Source: Caldora sp. SIO3E6 (GTDB taxonomy: Bacteria; Cyanobacteriota; Cyanobacteriia; Cyanobacteriales; Coleofasciculaceae). Taken from it: a stretch of 9,568 nt of DNA. The notes beneath the pieces were generated by a model that worked only from the letters and a program-made list of their open reading frames with translations, searched no databases and was not told where the DNA came from. The stretch spans positions 1-9,568 of the forward strand of contig JAAHHL010000182.1 in assembly GCA_010672185.1 (NCBI GenBank), in the 5' to 3' direction. Positions 1 to 7,090 of this stretch are shown in pieces. A program made the translations under genes and the position numbers. Within the stretch, counting starts at the first letter, position 1. Each line of letters starts with the position of its first letter.

Positions 1-136
1 GCTATTCGGTTTGAGCCTGTGGATCGTGAGAAGTGCCGACACCTCACGCAATCCCAGTTATCTGGAAGGAAGCAGGAACGGAACGTTAATACGGTTTATA
101 CCGCGTTATGTCAGTTTCCGATAGCAGAAGCCTATA
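1..136 (+). other. Foreign segment abutting the broken WD40 gene; possible tail of a mobile-element ORF
   Basis: WD40-repeat homology on the minus strand stops at about position 137, and everything to its left is unrelated. On the plus strand, frame 1 is open from base 1 and crosses the junction. Its residues include the stretch SQLSGRKQERNVN. This basic, Gln/Lys-rich tail loosely resembles the C-terminal tails of cyanobacterial TnpB-type proteins of IS200/IS605 elements, but that is a weak impression from memory, not an identification. A small hairpin (CGGT, loop TTAT, ACCG) lies near 91-102. The segment could be the right end of an insertion sequence, or simply the far side of a deletion. 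The window edge prevents a decision. Confidence 0.25.
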
Positions 137-2599
137 CTTATGTCCCTCAAAAGGTTTACCAATCAAGTTACCCTTTAAATCCCATAACCGCAATGTTGTA
201 TCTTGACTACCACTAACGATAGTCTTGCTATCGGGACTGAAGGCAAGGGAAAAGACACTCTTCTTATGCCCCTCAAAGGGTTCACCAATGGGATTACCCT
301 CTAGATCCCACAACCGCACTTTTCCATCTTCATGTCCACTAGCGATCATTTGCCCATCTGGACTAATGGCGACGGAGAAAACATAACCTCCTTGAGCTAC
401 TCTGAAAATATCCTGTTCTATAACCCCTGTGCGGGCTACTTGTAACGCCTTAAATAAGCTAGACTGAACTTCCATAGGAACCGAATTCAATGAAGATTTG
501 CTCGAACCGGTGGCTTCAATGGCAAGTATTAATGCTTGGAGAGGGTTAGTTGCTAACAAGTTTTTGACTAACGTTGCTTTAGTAAGGCTTGACTGGTATT
601 GTGCTTCACGGTATCCGGTTAAAGCCCCCAGTAATCCGACAATTGCTAAAACCAGCATTAATTGTAAAGTACGTGTTTGACGCTTTTCCCGTTTGATTCC
701 GGCTGCGATGGCATCGTTGCTTTTGGCAAGATATTCTTGATGTAAGGAACTTGCAACAGGTTGTTTGTTTTCTTCTTCCGCTTCTTGTAACCAGTTTTGA
801 GCGATCGCAAATTCACTCCCCCGCAACAGCAAGTCATCACTTTTGTTATTTTTCTGCCACTCCAAAGCTCGTTGCAACCATTTAGTATGACGACGGACAT
901 GCTCCCTATCTATATCCAGAGTTCTTACCAATGCGTTAAAATTAGCATTAAAATCTTTTTGAGTAAAATCAATCCACTGCACCTTAGCCAAATCTGGATG
1001 CAAGTCTGCTGGATTTATCTGACGATGTAGCACTGTCACCAAACGCTTGTTCAGCGAAGCAGCATATTCCACTTCACCTTTACAATAAGGGGAATTTACC
1101 GAACGAGGTGAGAGAATAAATAAAAAATTCTCACAAGTTTTAATTCCCCAATTAATCTCCTCCTTAAAATCACTTCCGGAGGCAATACTTTCTTGGTCAA
1201 ACCAGGTATTTTTTCCCTGCATCTGTAGGTTATCATTAAGCTTTCTCGCCAAATCCGAGTCTGCACGGGAGTAGGAGATAAACACATCCAGGGATTCTAG
1301 GGGGGGTTGCCGTAGGCTTGCAGTGATAAATTCTTCTTGTAACTGTGTGGGAGGATGCTGTTTTCTTTTTTGGGCTACCTCCAACCAAGTCTCAGCACTT
1401 ATAAGGTTATACCCCCGCAACAAAATACTAGGATTGTCGTTTTGCTGTTTCCATTTAAGCGCCCTCGTCAATAACATTTTATGCTCATTGTAGTAAGCCT
1501 GATCCTCTTGCAGAATCTTCAACAGTTGGCTTTCATCGAGCAGGTAATCCTCTTCCCTAAGATTATCCGTCAGTACGATATACTGTAAATCCTGTAGCGC
1601 TTCCGGTAGCAAATCTGGCTCAGTTGTTCGCACCAATACCGGAATAATCCGCTTGTTGAGGGATAGAGCTAAATCTAATTCCTGCTGAGAGTCAGTCGAG
1701 TTGATTGACTCAGGAGAAAGGAGATAAACCACATTATCTGCTTGTTCAATCCCCCGGTTAATAGCCCCTTCCGAATTTTCCCCAGTTGGAATATCGGTGT
1801 GCTTAGTCCACACCGTAATACTTTCTCGCCTCAAACTGTTGCGAATCTTCTCCATTGTCTCTTGATCTTGAACCGCATAGGAGAGGAATACCTGAGTCAT
1901 CAAGTTATTGCCATTCTTGATACTCTCAGTGATGTATTCGCAATGTAAATCACTAGGATTACAAGGGGGTTGCTCCTCTTTAAAGCGTATTTTGAGCCAA
2001 TCAGTCCCCTGCTGTATCTCTTCCCCAGTTAACAAGTATCTGGTTTGTTTTTGCTGACGCTCCCACTCCAAAGCTTTGACTAAAAATTGGGTGTGTTGCT
2101 CGACATAATCAGTATGAGAGTTGAGTAACTTAATTAAATCGGCTAGGGATTGGTCAAAATTATCAATTCCTTCACGGAAGTATACCCAGTTAATCTTGCC
2201 AATTGTCGGGTGCATGTTGGGAAAGCTCGAATGCTTTCCTTGGGTTTGATAAGCTTCCCAATCTTCAATTGTTCCCTGAGGATTTCTCTGTTGCCAAGTT
2301 TCTTGACTAATTTCCTCAACGTGGAGTAAGGGAATAATCCGTTTATGACACTTAATTGCTAGCTCAATTTCTTTGAGACAGTAGGGAGAATTTACCGAAT
2401 GAGGGGCAATAACAAACAGGAAGTGACGCGCCTTCTCAATACCATCATCAATTTCATTTTGGAAGTCTACTCCCAAGGGAATGTCATTGAAGTCGAACCA
2501 GACTTGTAACCCCTGTTCTTCCAAGCGAGTTTGCAGTTTGGTAGCAAAAGCTTTACTATCAGCTCGTCCGTAAGAAATGAAGGCGTCGAAAAGTTGCAT
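86..2599 (-). CDS. Triple-TIR, single-pass membrane, WD40 protein; C-terminally truncated paralogue
   Basis: This 837-residue protein has TIR domains (TIR_2 type) at about 4-140, 236-355 and 436-562. Each starts with a box-1 motif (FISYGRAD, FLSYAVQD, FISYSRAD). Each is followed by a helical linker with the pattern H-T-x-x-L-x-x-A-x-x-W, then L-L-x-G and W-L. A transmembrane helix follows at about 645-663, then a post-membrane helical region containing NPLQALILAIEA, typical of cyanobacterial WD40 proteins, and WD40 repeats from about 735. The presumed catalytic Glu of the Y-C-x-x-E motif is present in all three TIRs (E77, E307, E509). TIR2 is nevertheless degenerate: GxDF became G-E-N-S, and the Tyr-Cys became Asp-Ser (303-304). 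Only about two blades remain before homology ends at GHK (about residue 821), with 16 unrelated residues and a stop after it. The family normally has at least seven blades. The ATG fits because homology to the paralogue begins there. No Shine-Dalgarno is visible; TAGAAT at 2626-2631 (minus strand) could be a -10 box. Confidence 0.9.
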   Translation of the reverse strand: MQLFDAFISYGRADSKAFATKLQTRLEEQGLQVWFDFNDIPLGVDFQNEIDDGIEKARHFLFVIAPHSVNSPYCLKEIELAIKCHKRIIPLLHVEEISQETWQQRNPQGTIEDWEAYQTQGKHSSFPNMHPTIGKINWVYFREGIDNFDQSLADLIKLLNSHTDYVEQHTQFLVKALEWERQQKQTRYLLTGEEIQQGTDWLKIRFKEEQPPCNPSDLHCEYITESIKNGNNLMTQVFLSYAVQDQETMEKIRNSLRRESITVWTKHTDIPTGENSEGAINRGIEQADNVVYLLSPESINSTDSQQELDLALSLNKRIIPVLVRTTEPDLLPEALQDLQYIVLTDNLREEDYLLDESQLLKILQEDQAYYNEHKMLLTRALKWKQQNDNPSILLRGYNLISAETWLEVAQKRKQHPPTQLQEEFITASLRQPPLESLDVFISYSRADSDLARKLNDNLQMQGKNTWFDQESIASGSDFKEEINWGIKTCENFLFILSPRSVNSPYCKGEVEYAASLNKRLVTVLHRQINPADLHPDLAKVQWIDFTQKDFNANFNALVRTLDIDREHVRRHTKWLQRALEWQKNNKSDDLLLRGSEFAIAQNWLQEAEEENKQPVASSLHQEYLAKSNDAIAAGIKREKRQTRTLQLMLVLAIVGLLGALTGYREAQYQSSLTKATLVKNLLATNPLQALILAIEATGSSKSSLNSVPMEVQSSLFKALQVARTGVIEQDIFRVAQGGYVFSVAISPDGQMIASGHEDGKVRLWDLEGNPIGEPFEGHKKSVFSLAFSPDSKTIVSGSQDTTLRLWDLKGNLIGKPFEGHKYRLLLSETDITRYKPY
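801..808. other. HIP1 octamer GCGATCGC
   Basis: The palindrome GCGATCGC is the highly iterated palindrome abundant in many cyanobacterial genomes. It lies in the linker after TIR3 of the 86-2599 gene. The paralogue has a different sequence (GAGCAACAGCAA) at the equivalent site. It supports a cyanobacterial origin, but a single octamer in 9.5 kb is weak evidence on its own. Confidence 0.6.
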
Positions 2600-2660
2600 C
2601 GTTGCGGTTTACTCAAAACAGCTCCATTCTAACCGGATTTGTTATCAGTCGCAGTATGCA

Positions 2661-2693
2661 AGAAGCCCGACTGCTTAAAGCAGTCGGGCTTCT
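2661..2693. repeat. Perfect 33-bp palindrome (15-bp arms, 3-base loop)
   Basis: The left arm AGAAGCCCGACTGCT (2661-2675) pairs perfectly with the right arm (2679-2693) across the loop TAA. It lies 61 bp upstream of the 86-2599 start codon and downstream of the 2942-7090 gene. In RNA from either strand it would form a very stable hairpin. Neither side has a T-run, so it is not a canonical intrinsic terminator, although it could still end or process the upstream transcript. A palindromic genomic repeat, or the hairpin end of a small mobile element, fits equally well. Confidence 0.7.
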
Positions 2694-2798
2694 GAACCCG
2701 AATAAATACAAGCAACAAACAACTATTTAGGGTTTGCTGCATGAGTGTGGAAGCTATACAAGACTTAGGTTTCAATCATGCAGCAAGCCAAAATAGTC

Positions 2799-2832
2799 CA
2801 AGGTTTTTGCATTTTTTGCTTCAAAAACCTTG
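2799..2832. repeat. 11-bp stem hairpin inside the MITE-like element
   Basis: CAAGGTTTTTG (2799-2809) and its exact reverse complement (2822-2832) flank a 12-base loop. The hairpin lies about 110 bp beyond the stop of the 2942-7090 gene. No T-tract follows it on the minus strand, so terminator function is doubtful. It is more likely part of the internal structure of the element. Confidence 0.6.
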
Positions 2833-2890
2833 CACCATTGTAGGGAAATACCTGGTTAAATTCCGAATGTGAGGGGTCAAAATCCGGAAA

Positions 2891-2918
2891 GCTGACAGCT
2901 GACAGCTGACAGCTGAAA
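2891..2918. repeat. GCTGACA heptamer tandem array
   Basis: Three exact GCTGACA units are followed by one GCTGAAA variant. Short heptanucleotide tandem repeats (STRR-type) are characteristic of filamentous cyanobacterial genomes and vary in copy number between strains. This array is inside the MITE-like element, close to its right end. Confidence 0.8.
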
Positions 2919-2941
2919 GCTAAGGACTTATTCAGCAAGCC

Positions 2942-5900
2942 CTATTTACAAATATCGCGATTGATTAACCTTGTATTCGTATTCAGATAATCCCCCAACC
3001 AATCACAGCCTTCTTGTTGTAGATTTTCTGTCTCTTGAACTTTATCGATATCCCACAGAATTACGGTTTGATCGCTACTAGCAGAAGCAATCAACTGACT
3101 GTTATTTGGGTTAAAAGCGACACCATTAACTGCATTGGTATGGAGGTAAAAAGTACCCTGTAGTTCGCCTTTTAAATTCCAGAGTTTAACAGTTTTATCC
3201 GCACTCGCTGAGGCAATCATCTCACCATCTGGACTGAACACCACTTGATTGACTGATTCAGTGTGTTGTTGATTTTCTGTTTCCCCAATAACCTGCTCAA
3301 GAGTCAGCTGAACCCCATCTCGCTTCCAAAGTTTAATTATGTTATCTCCACTCCCTGAGGCAATCAGTTTACCATCGGGGCTAAAGGATACATTGTTAAC
3401 CGCTACCTTATGTGCTCGCAAAGTTGACAGGAGCTCACCGGTGCGACTCCAAAGTTTGATAGTATTGTCGAAACTTCCTGAAACAATTAGCTCGCCATCC
3501 GGGCTAAAGGCAACACTTTTGACTTTATCTTGATGACCCCTGAGTACTTTTCCCTCATCACCATCAATAGGCCAAAGTTTAACTGTGTAGTCGTCACTAG
3601 CCGCAGCAATCATTTTACTATCTGGGCTAAATGCTACCTGATTAACTTTATCCTGTTCTGGAATCCACTTTAGTGGAGTGCCATCCTGCTGCCAAAGCTT
3701 GATCGCATTGTTCCTAACTGCCGCAGCAATAAACTTATTATTCGGGCTAAATGTTACACCTCGAACCTCGCCATCTACAGGCAAGGTTTTTTGGGACCAA
3801 TTTTCTTTGTCCCACAGTATTACTGTCTTATCGTCACTAGCAGAAACCATCAACTTGCCATCTGAGCTAAAAGCGACAGCTTTTACTGCATCTTGATGAC
3901 CATAAAGGATTTGAGGAGTATTGGTATTTTGGTCAAGTTTCCAGAGTCTAACGGTGTTGTCTGCACTAGCGGAGGCAATAGTATAACTATTGGGTTCAAA
4001 AGTTACACCGATAACGTGGTCACCATGGCCAGTCAAGTTAGCTAGCAAGGTACCATCGGACTTCCACACTTTGATAGTTTTATCGTAACTAGCAGAAGCA
4101 ATTCTCTTGCCATCGTCACTGAAAGCCACGGCTAAAACGATATCTTTGTGTCCTTCTAAGGTTCCGTTCAAAGTGCCATCCCGATTCCACAGTTTGATGG
4201 TGTTATCGCTACTTGTCGAAGCAATCAGTTTTCCATCCCGGCTGAAAGCCACAGATTCTACATTATCTTGATGCCCTTCGAGAGTTTGGATGAGATTGCC
4301 ATCTGGTCTCCACAGTTTAACAGTTTTGTCATCACTGGCCGAAGCAATCATTTTTCCATCCTGACTGAAAGCCACTGATGTTACCTGATTGGTATGCCCT
4401 TCAAGGGTGTTGATTAAAGTGCCATCTGGTTTCCAAAGTTTAATGGTTTTGTCGTCACTGGCGGAAGCAATCAGTTTTCCATCCTGACTGAAAGCAACGT
4501 CTCTAACTGCATTGGTATGCCCTTCGAGGGTGTTGATTAAAGTGCCATCTAGGTTCCACAATTTAACAGTTTGGTCAACACTTGCTGAGGCAATCTTCTT
4601 ACTATCCCAACTAAAAGCAACAGCATTAACTGACTGCTTATGCTGGCCTAAAGTCTTTTGTAGTTTCTCTTCCCGATTCCAGACTTTGATAGTATTATCT
4701 TCACTTCCGGAAGCAATAAATTGACCATCCGGACTAATGGCAACATCCAAAACTCTCCCCTGATGTCCCGAAAAGCGATTATATTCTCTCACTCCAAATA
4801 CAGCTTGTTGAAGTGCTGCTTCCACAGCTTGCTTGGTTTGAGGGGTTGCTCTTTGGTTAACTTTTTGCAATATTTTCTTGGCTTGAAGTGCTTTGAGTAG
4901 AGCATCTAGTTTTTTATGGGAGGCATAGAGTGCTTGAGATGATTTAGCCTGTGCTTGAGATGAGTTAGTCTGTGCCCTTTTCCTATTCTCAGTTGCTTCT
5001 TGATACAACTTAAAGGCAAACCCTGCCAACCCCAGAGAAGCGACTAACGCCAAACTCACCACACCCAGGAAAAATTTTTGTAGTTTGGCAGTCTTTTTCT
5101 GTTGTGCGAGTCTTGCCTCTGCCTCTTTTGTCTTTTCCTCTTGCAAGCGCAACAATTCAGCTTGTCGGGCTTTTTCTGCTTCCTCCGCCGCGATGATCGC
5201 GCTGTGACTTTCCTGGGCAAATTTCTGCTGCAAAGCTGTCGGAAAGGGCTGTTTGTTTTTCGCTAAAGCAGTTTCCAACCAGTTTTGAGCAACAGCAAAT
5301 TCACTCCCCCGCAACAGCAAATCTTGACTCTTGTCTTTTTTTTCCCATTCAATCGCTCTTTGCAACCATTTAGTATGACTACGGACATGTTCTCTGTCTA
5401 TATCCAGGTTTCTCACCAATTTGTTAAAATCGGCATTGTAGTCTTGCTCATCAAAATCAATCCACTGCACCTTAGCTAACTCGGGATGCAAATCAGCGGG
5501 ATTTACCGGGCGATGCAGCAATGTCACAAAGCGCTTATTCAAGGAAGCGGCATACTCGACTTGCTCCTTACAATCAGGGAAATTCACTGAATGGGGTGAG
5601 AGAATAAACAGAAAATTGTTACTGGCTTTAATCCCTCGATTAATCTCTTGCTGGACATTTGTCTGTGAGGTAACAGCAATACTTTCTTGGTCAAACCAGG
5701 TAGTTTTTCCCTGCATCTGTAAGCTATCATTGAGCCTTCTCGCCAAATCTGAGTCGGCACGGGAGTAGGAAATAAACACATCCAGGGATTCTAAAGGCGG
5801 TTGCCGTAGGCTTTCAGCAATAAATTCTTTCTGTAACTGCGTCGGGGGATGCTGTTTCCTTTTTTGGGCTACCTTCAACCAACTTTCGGCACTCTGCCGG

Positions 5901-7090
5901 TTATACTCCCGCAGCAGAAGACTGGGATTTTCGTGCTCTTTCCACTTGAGGGCCTTTGTCAACAGCATTTTATGCCTGTGGTAGTAAGCCTCATCCTGAT
6001 GCAAAATCTTCAACAGTTGGCTTTCATCAAGCCGATAATCCTCTTCTTTAACATTATCTGTTAGGTCAATATACTGTAACTGCCGCAATATATCCGGTAT
6101 GGTATTTGGCTCCGTTTCCTTGACCAATACCGGAATAATCCGCTTGTTGAAGGAAACAGCTAAGTCTAATTCTTGTTGACAATATCTCGAATTGATTGAT
6201 TCAGGAGAAAGGAGATAAACCACATTATCCGCTTGTTCAATCCCTCGGTTAATCGCTTCCCTAAAGTCTTCCCCAGTGTGAATATCCGTGAGATTTGTCC
6301 ACACCGTAATACTTTCCCGCCTCAGGCTGTTGCGAATTTTCTCCATAACTGCCTTATCCTGAGTAGCATAAGAAAGGAATACCTGAGTCATCAAATTATT
6401 GCCATTTTTGATACTCTCAGTGATGTATTCACAGTGCAAATCACCAGGAGTGCAAGGGGGTTGCTCCTCTTTAAAGCGTATCTTGAGCCAGGATTGAGCT
6501 TGCTCCTTCTCTTCCCCAGTTAACAGATAAATCGTTTGTTGTTGCTGGCGCTCCCACTCCAGTGCTTTGACTAATAATTGGGTATGTTGTTCGACATAAT
6601 CAGTATGAGAGCTGATTAACTTGAGCAAATCCCCTAGGGATTTGTCAAAGTCATCAATGCCTTCACGAAAATAGACCCAGTTAATCTTGCCAATAGTGGG
6701 GTGCATATTGGGAAAGCTCGAATGTAACCCTTTGGCTTTGTAGGCTTCCCAATCCTCTTGGGTGCCATGAGGATTCCTCTGTTGCCAAGTTTCCTGACTA
6801 ATTTGCTCAACATGCAGTAAGGGAATAATCCGTTTGTGACACTTAATCGCTAACTCGATTTCTTTGCCACAGTAAGGGGAATTGATCGAATGAGGAGCAA
6901 TAACAAACAGGAAGTGACGGGACTTCTCAATACCATCATCAATCTGATGCTGGAAGTCTACTCCCAAGGGAATGTCATTGAAGTCAAACCAGACATGAAA
7001 CCCCTGCTCTGCCAAGCGAGTTTGCAGTTTGGTGGCAAAGGCTTTACTATCAGCTCGTCCGTAAGAAATAAAAGCGTCGAAAAGTTGCAT
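2942..7090 (-). CDS. Triple-TIR, coiled-coil, single-pass membrane, 14-blade WD40 protein
   Basis: This intact 1382-residue protein has TIR domains at about 4-140, 235-355 and 434-562, each followed by a helical linker (about 160-232, 368-432, 564-632). Next come a Glu/Lys/Ala-rich coiled coil (about 634-670), a transmembrane helix (about 673-693), a helical neck (about 700-770) and 14 WD40 repeats (about 773-1350), enough for two seven-bladed propellers. A short C-terminal tail carries GCDWLGDYLNTN. TIR domains bind or cleave NAD, or assemble with other TIRs; WD40 propellers bind ligands or proteins. E77 and E307 occupy the expected catalytic position. In TIR3 that position is Gln (Q510), and the GxDF motif is replaced by a two-residue-longer stretch (472-479). 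An NLR-like sensor-effector role is inferred. The ATG agrees with the paralogue's start; no Shine-Dalgarno is visible. A GAGATT/AATCTC hairpin lies in the leader (7130-7147). Confidence 0.93.
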   Translation of the reverse strand: MQLFDAFISYGRADSKAFATKLQTRLAEQGFHVWFDFNDIPLGVDFQHQIDDGIEKSRHFLFVIAPHSINSPYCGKEIELAIKCHKRIIPLLHVEQISQETWQQRNPHGTQEDWEAYKAKGLHSSFPNMHPTIGKINWVYFREGIDDFDKSLGDLLKLISSHTDYVEQHTQLLVKALEWERQQQQTIYLLTGEEKEQAQSWLKIRFKEEQPPCTPGDLHCEYITESIKNGNNLMTQVFLSYATQDKAVMEKIRNSLRRESITVWTNLTDIHTGEDFREAINRGIEQADNVVYLLSPESINSRYCQQELDLAVSFNKRIIPVLVKETEPNTIPDILRQLQYIDLTDNVKEEDYRLDESQLLKILHQDEAYYHRHKMLLTKALKWKEHENPSLLLREYNRQSAESWLKVAQKRKQHPPTQLQKEFIAESLRQPPLESLDVFISYSRADSDLARRLNDSLQMQGKTTWFDQESIAVTSQTNVQQEINRGIKASNNFLFILSPHSVNFPDCKEQVEYAASLNKRFVTLLHRPVNPADLHPELAKVQWIDFDEQDYNADFNKLVRNLDIDREHVRSHTKWLQRAIEWEKKDKSQDLLLRGSEFAVAQNWLETALAKNKQPFPTALQQKFAQESHSAIIAAEEAEKARQAELLRLQEEKTKEAEARLAQQKKTAKLQKFFLGVVSLALVASLGLAGFAFKLYQEATENRKRAQTNSSQAQAKSSQALYASHKKLDALLKALQAKKILQKVNQRATPQTKQAVEAALQQAVFGVREYNRFSGHQGRVLDVAISPDGQFIASGSEDNTIKVWNREEKLQKTLGQHKQSVNAVAFSWDSKKIASASVDQTVKLWNLDGTLINTLEGHTNAVRDVAFSQDGKLIASASDDKTIKLWKPDGTLINTLEGHTNQVTSVAFSQDGKMIASASDDKTVKLWRPDGNLIQTLEGHQDNVESVAFSRDGKLIASTSSDNTIKLWNRDGTLNGTLEGHKDIVLAVAFSDDGKRIASASYDKTIKVWKSDGTLLANLTGHGDHVIGVTFEPNSYTIASASADNTVRLWKLDQNTNTPQILYGHQDAVKAVAFSSDGKLMVSASDDKTVILWDKENWSQKTLPVDGEVRGVTFSPNNKFIAAAVRNNAIKLWQQDGTPLKWIPEQDKVNQVAFSPDSKMIAAASDDYTVKLWPIDGDEGKVLRGHQDKVKSVAFSPDGELIVSGSFDNTIKLWSRTGELLSTLRAHKVAVNNVSFSPDGKLIASGSGDNIIKLWKRDGVQLTLEQVIGETENQQHTESVNQVVFSPDGEMIASASADKTVKLWNLKGELQGTFYLHTNAVNGVAFNPNNSQLIASASSDQTVILWDIDKVQETENLQQEGCDWLGDYLNTNTRLINRDICK
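3041..4774 (-). repeat. Fourteen tandem WD40 repeats, about 123-bp period
   Basis: The repeats follow the consensus GH-xxx-V-xx-VAFSxDGK-IASAS-DKT-KLW-xDG-L-TL. Blades 2-6 are the most alike; blades 3 and 4 share 33 of 41 residues. Blades 9 and 10 lack the GH pair, and blade 12 carries an insertion of about nine residues (QVIGETENQ). Such internal similarity suggests recent blade duplication and ongoing recombination between blades. Confidence 0.9.

Larger units (their letters stand above)
2730..2942. mobile_element. 213-bp MITE-like element with terminal inverted repeats and TATTTA target duplication
   Basis: The left terminus GGGTTTGCTGCATGAGT (2730-2746) matches the reverse complement of the right terminus, GGGCTTGCTGAATAAGT (2942-2926), at 14 of 17 positions. 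TATTTA flanks it on both sides (2724-2729 and 2943-2948). There is no room for a transposase, so it would be a non-autonomous element. The terminus resembles the GGCTTTGTTGAATAA ends of IS903-like IS5-family elements (from memory). Inside are an extra inverted copy of the left end (2777-2790), an 11-bp stem hairpin and a heptamer array. The insertion point falls exactly in the TAG stop of the 2942-7090 gene. Removing the element and one duplication still leaves TAG, so the protein end is unchanged. Confidence 0.6.

Noticed and set aside
1096..1287. Minus-strand short ORF overlapping TIR3 in another frame, with a similar one at 5584-5781
   Set aside because: Both arise because the two paralogues share the same DNA; they lie wholly inside strong TIR coding sequence.
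2661..2693. Annotating the palindrome as an intrinsic terminator
   Set aside because: No T-tract follows the stem on either strand, so it is listed as a repeat.
3339..4724. Several plus-strand ORFs opposite the WD40 array (for example 3339-3533, 3678-3896, 4512-4724)
   Set aside because: They recur with the blade period and are antisense shadows of the WD40 coding repeats, with no independent similarity or start signals.
3041..4774. CRISPR-like regular spacing of about 123 bp
   Set aside because: The period equals a 41-residue WD40 blade, the frame is open throughout, and there are no short identical repeats with unique spacers.
6233..6523. 96-residue plus-strand ORF opposite TIR2 of the intact gene
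   Set aside because: A related shadow exists opposite the paralogue (1742-1948); both mirror conserved TIR/linker coding sequence.
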